In this document: positions 15,897-24,946 of the stretch, piece by piece
Layout of the letters: each line of letters opens with the position of its first letter
Position numbering within the stretch: the first letter of the stretch is position 1
From: Aquabacter sp040755535
GTDB lineage: Bacteria; Pseudomonadota; Alphaproteobacteria; Rhizobiales; Xanthobacteraceae
Direction of reading: 5' to 3'
DNA: 64,000 nt
NCBI GenBank assembly: GCA_040755535.1
Contig: JBFMAV010000001.1
Span: 1 to 64,000 of the forward strand
Position numbers and translations under genes: made by a program
Notes under the pieces: model-generated
Seen by the model: only the letters and a program-made list of their open reading frames with translations
Databases searched by the model: none
Told to the model about the DNA's origin: nothing

Positions 15897-16545
15897 AGAG
15901 CCGCCCATCCGAGATCACGAGCCGGCGCGCGTCGAACTGGTCCATCAAGGCGATGTCGTGGGTCGCCAGCAGCACCGACGTTCCGGACTTGTTGAGTTCG
16001 ATGAACAGGCGCAGCAGGCGCCGGGCCAAAGTGGGGTCCACATTGCCGGTGGGTTCGTCCGCCAGCAGGAATTCCGGCCGTCCGATCAGGGCGCGGGCGA
16101 TGGCGGCGCGCTGCTTTTCGCCGCCCGACAGCACCGGGGGCAGAACATGCATGCGGTCTCCGAGTCCCACCCAATGGAGGATCTCCGACACTTCCGCCCG
16201 ATAAGTCGCTTCTTCCTTGCCCAGGATGCGCAAGGGCAGGGAGACATTCTCATAGGTAGTGAGATGATCCAGCAGGCGGAAGTCCTGGAACACGATGCCG
16301 ATGCGCCGCCGGATCACGGCCACCTCGTCGGGATCGAGCGAGGACACATCCCGCCCGAACAGGGTGATGAGGCCGCGCGTCGGGCGCAGCGACAGGAACA
16401 AGAGGCGCATGAGCGTGGTCTTGCCCGCGCCGGACGGTCCGGTCAGGAATTGGAACGAGCTGGGCGCGATGTCGAAGGTGACGTCCTTCAACACCTCGGG
16501 ACCCATCCCGTATCTCAATCCGACATTTTCGAAGCGGACCAGCAT
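15883..16545 (-). CDS. ftsE: Cell division ATP-binding protein FtsE
   Basis: 220 residues, the normal FtsE length. Walker A is GPSGAGKTTL, the Q-loop is IGIVFQDFRLLDHLT, the signature is LSGGEKQRAAIARAL, Walker B is FLLADEPTGNVD and the H-loop is LLATHDIAL. It drives the FtsEX complex at the division site by binding and hydrolysing ATP. AGGAAAAGG lies just before the ATG. It is the first gene of an ftsE-ftsX-ydcF-plsC run. The 264 bases to hpt hold the divergent promoters. Confidence 0.95.
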   Translation of the reverse strand: MLVRFENVGLRYGMGPEVLKDVTFDIAPSSFQFLTGPSGAGKTTLMRLLFLSLRPTRGLITLFGRDVSSLDPDEVAVIRRRIGIVFQDFRLLDHLTTYENVSLPLRILGKEEATYRAEVSEILHWVGLGDRMHVLPPVLSGGEKQRAAIARALIGRPEFLLADEPTGNVDPTLARRLLRLFIELNKSGTSVLLATHDIALMDQFDARRLVISDGRLYVYD

Positions 16546-16809
16546 CCTTTTCCTGCACCGAATCGGTCTTGGACGGTGATTGGCTCAGATGACCTCGCTC
16601 TGAGTGAAAAATCACCCTCTCAGGGGTTGAAAGTGAGGCGCAAAGCCCGATCACCGGAGATCGAAGCCATGGGCACGGACGCGCGCCGGCGCGTTACCAT
16701 AAACCTTGCGCCCCGACTTGGGGACGTGATGCGCCGCCGTGGTTAAGGCCGGCTGCTGGACGGCGGGCGCGGCGCGGTTCATGCTCGCCGCGCAACGAGA
16801 TGAGGAACG

Positions 16810-17346
16810 ATGTCCCTTCCCCCGGTCAAGGTTCTGTTCGACGAGAACCGCATCGCCACCCGCAACCACACGCTCGCCGCGGAAATCGCCTCTGTCCAGC
16901 CCGAGAAGCTTTTGGTGGTGGCGGTGCTGAAAGGCTCCTTCGTGTTCGCCGCCGATCTCATCCGCGCGCTGCACGCCTCCGGGCAGGCGCCCGAGGTCGA
17001 ATTCCTGCACCTGTCCTCCTATCGCGACGCCATGGTGTCCTCCGGGCAGGTGGACATTCTGCGCGACGTGGAGAGCGACGTGCGGGGCCGGGACGTCCTC
17101 TTGGTGGACGATATCCTGGAATCGGGCCGCACCCTCGCCTTTGCCAAGGATCTGCTGGCGGCGCGCGGCGCGCGTCGTGTACTGGTCTGCGTGCTGCTGG
17201 AAAAGCCGGGCAAGCGCGCCGTGCAGGTGGATGCCGACTTTGTCGGGTTCGAGTGCCCGGATGTGTTCGTGGTGGGCTATGGCATGGATGTCGCCCACGC
17301 GTTCCGCCAATTGCCTTTCATCGGGGTGGTGGAGGCCCTGGACTGA
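16810..17346 (+). CDS. hpt: Hypoxanthine phosphoribosyltransferase
   Basis: 178 residues. VVAVLKGSFVFAADLIRAL and the PRPP-binding motif LLVDDILESGRTL are diagnostic of type I phosphoribosyltransferases of the Hpt class. FVGFECPDVFVVGYGMD is the C-terminal purine-binding region. It salvages hypoxanthine and guanine to IMP and GMP in the cytosol. It is divergent from ftsE and convergent with the flippase gene, with a strong GC hairpin in the 28-base gap. Confidence 0.93.
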   Translation: MSLPPVKVLFDENRIATRNHTLAAEIASVQPEKLLVVAVLKGSFVFAADLIRALHASGQAPEVEFLHLSSYRDAMVSSGQVDILRDVESDVRGRDVLLVDDILESGRTLAFAKDLLAARGARRVLVCVLLEKPGKRAVQVDADFVGFECPDVFVVGYGMDVAHAFRQLPFIGVVEALD

Positions 17347-17353
17347 ACGGGGC

Positions 17354-17374
17354 GCGGGCGGCCTGGCCGCCCGC
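17354..17374. terminator. Bidirectional hairpin between hpt and the flippase gene
   Basis: GCGGGCGGCC (17354-17363) pairs perfectly with GGCCGCCCGC (17365-17374) in the gap between two convergent stop codons. No T-tract follows on either strand, so termination is likely but not certain. Confidence 0.5.
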
Positions 17375-18835
17375 TCAGGCTGCGCCCGGCACGGCCTCTT
17401 CGGCCGGCGGCCGGTAGGGCGAGAGCAGTCCGAGCGCATAGGCCGTCGCCGCCGTCGCCGGCAGCGCGACAAACCCGCCCAGGAACACCCAATAGCTGGG
17501 CAGCAGCAGGAATGACGCCCCGGTGCAGGTCGCCGCGACCGCCAGCACAAGGGACAGGCGCCCGAAGGCATAGGGCAGGCGCTTGTAATATTGCGACACC
17601 AGATGCACGACGATGGTGCGGGCCACCTGCGCCACGAGGGTCGCCGCGATGGCCCCTTTCACGCCATAGCGCGGAATCAACAGCCAATAGAGCGCAACCA
17701 CCACCACCGCGCCGAATGCGTTCGTGGCGAGGGGCACCATCCCGTCCTTGCGCAGATAGCTGCCAAGCTCCAGCAGGCTGGAGGTTTCCTGCACGGCATA
17801 GATCAGGGCGATCCAAGGAATGAAATAGATCGCCGGATGATAGGCGAGGGGGGTGAGCAGTTGGATCACCAGCGGCCCGCCAAGCGAGACCGCCACGGCG
17901 CTCGCGATGATGATGACAAGTCCGATGCCGACCACATGGGCGCTGCGCGGCACGCCATGGGGCTCATACAGCACGATGAATCGCTTGGGAAACCACCACA
18001 TGTGGAATGGCTGGAGCAGCACCGCCGTCATGGCGCCGATGCGCACCGCCACGCCATAGATCCCGAGTTCCGCCGTACCGACCGCATCGGCGAGGAACCA
18101 GCGGTCGAGGCTGCCGAGCGCGAACATGGCCAGTGCCGACAGAAGCAGCGGCCCCGAGAAAATGGTGAGCGGCCACCAGTCGATGCCCCGCACCCGCACC
18201 CCCGTCTCGCGCAGCACGATGACCGACACCGCGATCCCCTGCGCCACTGCCGCGATGGCGCCCGCCGCCAGAACGCCCTTCAATCCGAAGCCCGAGACCA
18301 GGAGGCTCGCTGAGAGCGCGGCGAACAGCACGGCGCGGACGATAGAGACGGAGAGGAACAGCCCCGCCTGGCCGCGGATCCGCATCCATGTGAGCCCGAC
18401 GCCCAAGATGCCCTCCATGGACAGGGTCACAACCAGAAGCCGCACCTCGGTTGCATCCGGGTCCCCCGGCAGGAGCCGAGCGATCTCGCCTGCTGCGAAA
18501 AAGCCGAGAGCCGCGAGGATCACAGTGGTGATGAGGGAGACGGCATAGATATGGGCGCAGACCTCGCGTCGCTTGTCCCATCCTTCGGCGGTGCCGACGA
18601 AGCGGCTCAGCGTCGTGGGCAGCGCGAGGCCGAACACCACTGCGCCGACATCTGCGAGCGCCAGCAGCACTTCGAGGCGGCCATATTCGCTGACGGAGAG
18701 AAAATGCGTATTGACCGGCAGCATCAGCAGGCTGACGGCGCGCGCCGCGATCAGGCCGAGCGCATAGAACAGGCTTTCCCGCAGGGGGCCAGGCGTCCAG
18801 AGATGAGAGGCGCGAGCGGCAAGGCGAGAGAGCAT
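17375..18835 (-). CDS. Polysaccharide flippase, MOP/Wzx type
   Basis: 486 residues from the ATG at 18835; the open frame extends upstream through the GT4 gene but that part is antisense noise. About 12-14 hydrophobic segments are spread along the chain, starting with LFYALGLIAARAVSLLMLPVNTHFLSVSEYGRLEVLLALADVG, a typical opening for Wzx/PST proteins. It should move a lipid-linked glycan across the inner membrane. It lies 11 bases downstream of a GT4 gene on the same strand, so the two probably serve one surface-glycan pathway. Confidence 0.85.
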   Translation of the reverse strand: MLSRLAARASHLWTPGPLRESLFYALGLIAARAVSLLMLPVNTHFLSVSEYGRLEVLLALADVGAVVFGLALPTTLSRFVGTAEGWDKRREVCAHIYAVSLITTVILAALGFFAAGEIARLLPGDPDATEVRLLVVTLSMEGILGVGLTWMRIRGQAGLFLSVSIVRAVLFAALSASLLVSGFGLKGVLAAGAIAAVAQGIAVSVIVLRETGVRVRGIDWWPLTIFSGPLLLSALAMFALGSLDRWFLADAVGTAELGIYGVAVRIGAMTAVLLQPFHMWWFPKRFIVLYEPHGVPRSAHVVGIGLVIIIASAVAVSLGGPLVIQLLTPLAYHPAIYFIPWIALIYAVQETSSLLELGSYLRKDGMVPLATNAFGAVVVVALYWLLIPRYGVKGAIAATLVAQVARTIVVHLVSQYYKRLPYAFGRLSLVLAVAATCTGASFLLLPSYWVFLGGFVALPATAATAYALGLLSPYRPPAEEAVPGAA

Positions 18836-18846
18836 GGATCCCGTCC

Positions 18847-19983
18847 TCACGGTACGGCCGGGCCGAGCATCCGCCGCGCGAAGGCCTGCGCCTCGCGGGC
18901 GAACCGCTCCGGGCCGAACCGACCCAGTGCGGCGTCGCGAGCGGCGGCGCCCATGCGGGCGATCAGTGCCGGATCCTCCGCGAGCCGGCGGATCGCGGCC
19001 GCGAATCCCGGGACGTCCGCATCGCCCACGAGCATGCCGGTGACCCCATCCTCCACCGCCTCCCGCACGCCTCCGACATTGGAGGCGATCACCGGCAGAC
19101 CGGCGCCCATGGCTTCCAGGATGCCGAGGGGGAAGCCTTCCGTGTGGCTCGCCAGGAGGCACACGTCCAGCGCCGCATAAAAGCGCGGCATCTGCGCCTC
19201 GAAGCCGGGAAACACGAACATATCGCGCGTGCCGGTCTCGGCCATGAGGCATTCCAGCTCGGCGAAGCGTGTCCGGTGGGCCGGCGTGTCCCGGTGGTCG
19301 CCGACCATGAGGACGCGCAGGCCGGGATGGTACGGCTTCAGCAGGGCTGCGGCCCGGATCAGGCTTGCATGATCTTTCTGGGGATGGATGCGCGCCGCCA
19401 TTCCGAGCACCAGCGCGTCCGCCGGCAACCCATAGTGCGCGCGGGCCTGCGCACGCGCATAGGACGCGGGGGGAAGCGCAGCGTCGTAAAGGACGTCCGC
19501 AGCCGAGGGGGGACAGGCGAAATCCTGTTCCTCCACGGTGGCGTGCGAGACAAAGACGAACCGCTCCACGGGCTTCAGCAGCCAGTGCTCGACCGCCGCG
19601 AGGCGGGGATGGGCGCACCGCACATGGCTCGTGGCGCGCGCTCCCGAGAGACGGGCCGCCCGCGCGGTGAAATAAGCTCCGGCGAGATCCGCCCCATGGA
19701 CGAGACCGACGCCGCGCCGCGCAAAATCCAGGGCGAGTCGGGTGATGTTGGCCAGGAAGGGCAGAGGATTTGCCTTGCGGGGCGCAACCTGCGCATAGCG
19801 GGCGAAGGGAAAGCCGCTTTCGCGCACGAGATCCACGACGCTCTCCGCGCCGGGCAGGCGGGGGACATAGACGACATTCTCGTACCCGCCAGCGCGCAGG
19901 GCTTCGGCCAGGCGGAGGGTAGCGAGTTCCGTGCCCCCGACATTTCCCCAGGGCAGAATATGAGCGATGGCGCGCCTCGGCAT
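18847..19983 (-). CDS. Glycosyltransferase family 4
   Basis: 378 residues from the ATG at 19983; a TTG nine codons upstream is possible. The GT-B layout is clear: AHILPWGNVGGTELATLRLAEAL (acceptor-side Gly-rich loop), LVHGADLAGAYF, VLGMAARIHPQKDHASLIRAAALL at the domain junction, and VFPGFEAQMPRFYAALDVCLLASHTEGFPLGILEAMGAGLPVIASNVGGVREAVEDG with the EX7E-type region. It transfers a sugar from an activated nucleotide, cytosolic side. It overlaps no gene and precedes the flippase by 11 bases. Confidence 0.92.
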   Translation of the reverse strand: MPRRAIAHILPWGNVGGTELATLRLAEALRAGGYENVVYVPRLPGAESVVDLVRESGFPFARYAQVAPRKANPLPFLANITRLALDFARRGVGLVHGADLAGAYFTARAARLSGARATSHVRCAHPRLAAVEHWLLKPVERFVFVSHATVEEQDFACPPSAADVLYDAALPPASYARAQARAHYGLPADALVLGMAARIHPQKDHASLIRAAALLKPYHPGLRVLMVGDHRDTPAHRTRFAELECLMAETGTRDMFVFPGFEAQMPRFYAALDVCLLASHTEGFPLGILEAMGAGLPVIASNVGGVREAVEDGVTGMLVGDADVPGFAAAIRRLAEDPALIARMGAAARDAALGRFGPERFAREAQAFARRMLGPAVP

Positions 19984-20043
19984 CGCCAACCGGTAGGGGG
20001 CGGCGGGCAAAGCGTCAAGGGTGCGCCCGCGCGGTGCGCCGGA

Positions 20044-22677
20044 TCAGAAATTTTCCAGCAGGCGCTCGATATAATCGAGCTCGATCTGGGGCCGGGTCGT
20101 CTGTTCCAGCCTCCGGCGCAACTCTTCCAAGACTTGGCGCGCGCGCTGGACGTCCACTTCCTCCGGCACCTTCACGGAATAGTCGTCGCCATAATCCTGG
20201 TTACGCATGGGGCGACCCAGCGGGTCGGTGCGCTGCGCCTGTTCTCCGGACGGATTTCCCGGACCCGGGCCGTCCGAGCCGCCGGGCTGGCCCTCCGCCA
20301 TGGCCTGGGCGCCTTGGCGAAGGGCCTGGAGTGCGCGGCCCTGGGCATCGAGCGCGCCCTGGCCATTGCCTTCCCCCAGGGCCCTCTCGGCATCCCGCAT
20401 GGCCTGCTCGGCGCGCCCAAACGCTTCTCCAGCGCGGCCGGCAGCGCCGCCTTCGCCCTCACCTTCCCCGGCTTGGGCCTGACCATCCTGGCCTTGGCCG
20501 TTCTGACCCTGCTGCTGTCCCTGTCCTTGCTGACCGGGCTGCATGCGGCGCAATTGGTCCAGCATCTCGCCAAGGCGCTTGCGCAATTCGCCCTGCCCCT
20601 GCTGGAGGTCGCCATATTCGCCCTCGCGCCCCTGCTGGCCGCGCTGCCCCTGTTGGCCTTGCTGTCCCTGCTGCCCTTGTTGACCTTGCCCCTGGCGATA
20701 GGTGCGATCCCTAAGGCGCTGCTGCTCCTGGATCATGGCGCCGAGCTCGCCCTGCTGCTGCTGGCCCTGCTGGCGGCCGGCCTGGCGCGAACCGGGGCGC
20801 AGATTGTCCATCATGGCCTGAAGCTCATCGAGCATCTGCCGGGCGGCGTCGCGTGCGCCGGACCGGGCGAGGTTCTCGATGCGATCCATCATGCGCTGAA
20901 GATCCTGCGGACGCAGGACGCGGGTATTGGGATCGAGCGGGCGGGCATCGGTGCCGCCATCGCGGCGCGCTTCCTCCGCCAGTTGGCGCATCATCTTGTC
21001 CATGGCGGCGCGCAGATCCTGCATCAGCCGCTGGATCTCCTCGTCGCTCGCCCCGCGCTCCAGGGCTTCGCGCAGCGCCTCCTGGGCGGCCCGCAGATCC
21101 CTCTGCGCGTCGGAGAGATTGCCGTCCTCGATGGCGAGCGCGATGTCCCACAGATAATCGACGACACCTTTGAGGTCCGCGTCGCTGCGCGCGTTGCGCA
21201 AGCGCCAATAAGCGGAGCGCACGCCGAGATATTCGTTGGGCGCGATGCCGAACTGGTCGGGCGCCAAGGTCAGGGCGGCGAGAACCCCTTCGACCTTGGG
21301 GCGGGCCGCGACGTCCAGGGCGAGCCGGCGGCGCTCCTCCACCAGGGCGCGGGCCAGCGGCTTGGAGAAGCTGCGCGCCGGAAGACGGAAGATCTTGGTC
21401 TCGCTGACCGCCTCTTGCCCTGCCTCGTCGCGCGCCTTCAGGGTGATGGCAACGCGCGCGCCCGCCCACGGGTGGGCGATGAGATCCTTGGAGGCATGGG
21501 TACCGGATTTGGCACCCGGCGCGGGAATGGTCAGCGCGAAGTCCGGCGCCGGCACAAGCGGCTGGCCAGCCACGGGCTCCGGCGCGCCGGGACGGGGAAA
21601 GAGCGGGCGTTCCGCCGGCAGCGGGGCAAAGGTCGCCTGCGCCTCCTTCACCCCGTAATCGTCCTCGATCCGGTAGGTCAGGACGAGTGCATTGCGCGGG
21701 CCAGTCTGCGGATCGCGGACGAAGGAGATCGCGGGGGCGTGGTCGGCGCTGGCGGAGAAGCGCCAGAACACCGAGCGCCCATCCGGTCCCGCCGCGCTTA
21801 CGCTGCCCGCGTCCGAGATCACAAAGCGGCGCTCGACAGCACCCGGCGAGGGAGCGGGGCGCTCGCCTTCCGGGGCTGCTTTCTGCACAGTGATGCCGCC
21901 TTCGATCTTGAGATCGTCCGCGTCAAGGCCCACGGTGCGCACAATCAGAGTGCTGCCGCTCGGCACGGAGAGGGCCGCGGCCTGGGTCTGGTTGGGATCG
22001 TCGGAGCGCAGGCCCGGCAGAACCACGGGCGGCCGGCCGGTATAAGCGGGTGGATCGACCCAGGCATCAAGGCGATACGCCTTCGGCGTGACGACGCCCC
22101 GCCAATCGAACGCGGATTTCAGGCGTGCCAGATGCTCACCCGGCGCGAGCAGGAAGGTGACGACCACCGCCAGCAGGGCAAGCGCCCGATAAGCGCGCGG
22201 ATCGCGCGCCGCAAGCCCGGGGGCGGGAAGGCCCGGTCGCAAGGCGCGGGCGGCGGCAAGGGTACGGGCGAGATGGGCCCGCCACAGGGCGGCGCCGACG
22301 GCATCGTCGGGGCGCGTCGCCAGGGAATCCGCGAGCGCGGTGGCCGGGCGGTGGCCCGAACGGCTCTGGCGGTCAAGGCGCGCCAGGGCCTCGGCCCGGC
22401 TTGGTCGACGCACCTTGAGAAGCGGAATGAAACTGAGAATGAAAGCGAAGGCGAAAACGCCGACGCCAGCCATTCGGCCGATGGCGGGAAGATGGGTCCA
22501 CAAGCCCGCCCATGACACCGCCAGGAAGGCCCCGACGACGCTGGCGATGATGGCGAGCGGTGGCCAGGTTCGCTCCCACAGCAGCACCCAAGCGGCGCGG
22601 GACACCGCGCGGTCCAGAGAGAAGGCCGCCTCGCCCGCCGCCTCGTGCGGCCGTGTCCGTTGGGGTGTCGCGCTCAC
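20044..22677 (-). CDS. TIGR02302/DUF4175-type membrane protein, Gln-rich C-terminal region
   Basis: 877 residues. Membrane segments lie at about 50-86 (two) and 165-185. A long periplasmic, beta-rich part with SFVRDPQTGPRNALVLTYRIEDDYGVKEA follows, then a helical region. From about residue 635 a low-complexity tract of repeated QGQ/QQG units runs for over 100 residues, interrupted by LRKRLGEMLDQLRRMQ. This order fits the large alphaproteobacterial family TIGR02302, of unknown function. The last 40 residues (VPEEVDVQRARQVLEELRRRLEQTTRPQIELDYIERLLENF) are conserved-looking and amphipathic. Confidence 0.85.
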   Translation of the reverse strand: MSATPQRTRPHEAAGEAAFSLDRAVSRAAWVLLWERTWPPLAIIASVVGAFLAVSWAGLWTHLPAIGRMAGVGVFAFAFILSFIPLLKVRRPSRAEALARLDRQSRSGHRPATALADSLATRPDDAVGAALWRAHLARTLAAARALRPGLPAPGLAARDPRAYRALALLAVVVTFLLAPGEHLARLKSAFDWRGVVTPKAYRLDAWVDPPAYTGRPPVVLPGLRSDDPNQTQAAALSVPSGSTLIVRTVGLDADDLKIEGGITVQKAAPEGERPAPSPGAVERRFVISDAGSVSAAGPDGRSVFWRFSASADHAPAISFVRDPQTGPRNALVLTYRIEDDYGVKEAQATFAPLPAERPLFPRPGAPEPVAGQPLVPAPDFALTIPAPGAKSGTHASKDLIAHPWAGARVAITLKARDEAGQEAVSETKIFRLPARSFSKPLARALVEERRRLALDVAARPKVEGVLAALTLAPDQFGIAPNEYLGVRSAYWRLRNARSDADLKGVVDYLWDIALAIEDGNLSDAQRDLRAAQEALREALERGASDEEIQRLMQDLRAAMDKMMRQLAEEARRDGGTDARPLDPNTRVLRPQDLQRMMDRIENLARSGARDAARQMLDELQAMMDNLRPGSRQAGRQQGQQQQGELGAMIQEQQRLRDRTYRQGQGQQGQQGQQGQQGQRGQQGREGEYGDLQQGQGELRKRLGEMLDQLRRMQPGQQGQGQQQGQNGQGQDGQAQAGEGEGEGGAAGRAGEAFGRAEQAMRDAERALGEGNGQGALDAQGRALQALRQGAQAMAEGQPGGSDGPGPGNPSGEQAQRTDPLGRPMRNQDYGDDYSVKVPEEVDVQRARQVLEELRRRLEQTTRPQIELDYIERLLENF

Positions 22678-23033
22678 GCGCCCTCCGCTTTCGCCCGCCA
22701 GTTCGGCAGACTAGCACGCCTTCGCCTGGAGGCCAGCGCGGGCGGGACACCCCGCGGCTCACGATTTGGTCAGGATTGGAGTGTCCCGCCCGCTCCATCC
22801 GGCGGGGCTGAGACCGCCCGGAATGGCGCATTCATTACTGTTGCGTCACCCAAAGCGTGAGCTTGAGCAGGTGTCGGACTTCATACCACGCCCGGTGAAC
22901 ATAATTTGCCTTCGTAAGGCAAGCATATAGGCATGAATTTGGATGTACTTGTCGTGCGCTGGTCTAATATTTAGTCTATTTCCAGATTTCCATGATGATC
23001 GCGTTGAGAACGTGACTTCCGTTGGGGGGTGTA
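22678..23033. other. Divergent intergenic region with two inverted repeats
   Basis: 356 bases between the TIGR02302-like gene and the chemoreceptor gene, becoming AT-richer to the right. A perfect 13-base inverted repeat (GCGGGCGGGACAC at 22738-22750, complement at 22781-22793) lies 61 bases before the left gene. A perfect 7-base hairpin (TTGCCTT-CGT-AAGGCAA, 22906-22922) lies 112 bases before the right gene. Both may be operator sites or transcript hairpins. I see no gene here. Confidence 0.5.
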
Positions 23034-24509
23034 ATGTTTGGTGGGGCCAATATCGATGTGTTGCGAATGAAAGCGTTAAATCGATCATCCGCAACCATAG
23101 AATTCACGCCGGAGGGCGTCGTTCTTCAGGCGAACGAAAATTTTCTGAAGGTGATTGGCTACACCCTCGCGGAAATTCGCGGCAAACATCATTCCATGTT
23201 CATCGACCCGGCCGAGGCGAAGGCGGAGTCATACCAGAAGCTCTGGAAGGGGCTGGCCCGAGGAGAATTCTATTCCGGCGAGGTCCGCCGCATCGGCAAG
23301 GACCATCGAGAGATCTGGCTTGAAGCCACCTACAATCCCATCGTGGATTCTGGTGGGCGGGTTCTGAAAGTGATGAAGCTCGCCTCGGACATCACAGCCC
23401 ACAAACAAGCGACAGCGGAGTTCGAAGGACAAATCGCCGCCATTTCACGCTCCCAAGCGGTCATCCAGTTCAGCATGGACGGCCGGATTCTCGACGCCAA
23501 CGCCAACTTCCTGAACGCGCTCGGCTACCGGATCGAGGAGATCAAGGGCCAGCACCATTCCATGTTCGTCGCCCCCGAAGAAAAAAACAGCCCCGCCTAC
23601 CAGGCATTCTGGGAGGCGCTGCGCGCGGGGACGTTCCAACAGGCGGAATACCGGCGGGTCGCCAAGGGCGGCCGGGAAGTATGGATCCAGGCAACGTACT
23701 CGCCGATCCTCGGTGCCAATGGCGCGCCGGTGAAAGTTGTGAAATTTGCCACGGACATCACGGAGGCGGTCAAGCAGCGCCAGCACCGCCAGCGCGTCCA
23801 GACCGAAATCTCTTTCAAGCTGGACGGCATAACCTTGGATCTGACGCAGGCCTCCGCCGAGGCGGCTTCCGCTTCCGCTGCGGCCAGTCAGACTGCAAGC
23901 AACGTTCAGTCCGTGGCCACTGCGGCCGAAGAGCTGGCGTCCTCGGTTGAAGAAATTCGCCGGCAGGTTCACCAGTCCACCTCCCTTGCACAGGAGGCGG
24001 CCGGCGAGAGTGCGCGCACAAACACGATTGTATCGGGACTGGCGAGCGCCGCGCAGCGGATCGGAGATGTGGTCTCGCTGATCAATTCCATCGCCGACCA
24101 GACCAATCTGCTGGCCCTGAACGCCACCATCGAGGCGGCCCGCGCGGGGGAGGCAGGACGCGGATTCTCGGTGGTGGCCCAGGAGGTCAAGAGCCTCGCG
24201 GCCCAGACCTCGAAGGCCACCAGCGAGATCGCGGCTCAGATCGGAGAGGTGCAGGGTCAGACGCAGGAGGCGGTGGCTGCCCTCAATTCCATCAACACAA
24301 CCATCATCAACCTGAACGAGGTGTCAACGATCATCGCGGGCGCGGTGGAGGAACAGACCGCTGTCACCCGCGAGGTGTCGTCGAACATGCAGGGCGCCGC
24401 ATCGGGCGTCGAAACGGTCATGACCAACATGAACGCGATCGCGGGCTCAACCAGCCACGTGCAGCGCGCCACCGCAGACGTCCGCGAGGCCGCCGCCTCA
24501 ATCGCTTGA
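23034..24509 (+). CDS. Soluble methyl-accepting chemotaxis protein with two PAS domains
   Basis: 491 residues from ATG 23034. Two PAS domains at about 10-120 and 130-245 are near duplicates: ANENFLKVIGYTLAEIRGKHHSMFIDP versus ANANFLNALGYRIEEIKGQHHSMFVAP. A helical signalling domain follows, with the conserved tip IADQTNLLALNATIEAARAGEAGRGFSVVAQEVKSLA. There is no transmembrane segment or HAMP domain, so it is a cytoplasmic receptor like BdlA or Aer-type sensors and may sense redox or oxygen through a PAS cofactor. No che genes are in the window, so it is an orphan signalling to CheA elsewhere. Confidence 0.92.
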   Translation: MFGGANIDVLRMKALNRSSATIEFTPEGVVLQANENFLKVIGYTLAEIRGKHHSMFIDPAEAKAESYQKLWKGLARGEFYSGEVRRIGKDHREIWLEATYNPIVDSGGRVLKVMKLASDITAHKQATAEFEGQIAAISRSQAVIQFSMDGRILDANANFLNALGYRIEEIKGQHHSMFVAPEEKNSPAYQAFWEALRAGTFQQAEYRRVAKGGREVWIQATYSPILGANGAPVKVVKFATDITEAVKQRQHRQRVQTEISFKLDGITLDLTQASAEAASASAAASQTASNVQSVATAAEELASSVEEIRRQVHQSTSLAQEAAGESARTNTIVSGLASAAQRIGDVVSLINSIADQTNLLALNATIEAARAGEAGRGFSVVAQEVKSLAAQTSKATSEIAAQIGEVQGQTQEAVAALNSINTTIINLNEVSTIIAGAVEEQTAVTREVSSNMQGAASGVETVMTNMNAIAGSTSHVQRATADVREAAASIA

Positions 24510-24533
24510 GGCGTCCACGGGACGAGGTCTGCC

Positions 24534-24857
24534 TTATGTCAGTCCGGTCGCGGGAGCGATAAGGGGGGCATCCTCTTCCTCCTCGGGCGCTTTGGTCATT
24601 TGCGTCAAGGGAATGCCAAGGACGAAGCCCCGCTGTGTCACGTCATAGGCAAGGCTCGACCAGGGCACTTCCTGGTGTTCCCCGCCCATGCCGAGGATCG
24701 AGCCGATGGTCAGAATCGCGGCGCTCACGTGGCCGGTTCGGCCCTCGATCAGCAGATCGTGGATGATGCCCACATGGGATCCCTCGGTGTCATAGACATC
24801 CGCGCCCCGGATTTCCTCGGTGGCGACGCGGCCCATCGTGTCGGAATTCAGCGTCAT
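24534..24857 (-). CDS. PRC-barrel domain protein
   Basis: 107 residues from ATG 24857, chosen for the GGAGG nine bases upstream. The single domain (TEEIRGADVYDTEGSHVGIIHDLLIEGRTGHVSAAILTIGSILGMGGEHQEVPWSSLAYDV) is a PRC barrel, a fold used in RNA processing (RimM) and photosynthetic reaction centre H subunits and, in stand-alone form, common in rhizobial stress-related loci. The acidic tail (EEEEDAPL) is short and likely disordered. The role is unknown. It is convergent with the chemoreceptor gene. Confidence 0.85.
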   Translation of the reverse strand: MTLNSDTMGRVATEEIRGADVYDTEGSHVGIIHDLLIEGRTGHVSAAILTIGSILGMGGEHQEVPWSSLAYDVTQRGFVLGIPLTQMTKAPEEEEDAPLIAPATGLT

Positions 24858-24946
24858 CGCGGTGCCCTCCTGTTGGGGCGGATATTCTCGCCCTGCGGTC
24901 GGCACCGAACCAACCGCGCTGGAGCGGCCCCGGTTCCCGCGCGGGC

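Noticed and set aside
19144..22515. A 1,123-codon open frame on the plus strand
   Set aside because: It lies antisense to the GT4 and TIGR02302-like genes, has no domain and is Arg/Gly/Leu-rich low complexity. It is a by-product of third-position GC bias in the real minus-strand genes.
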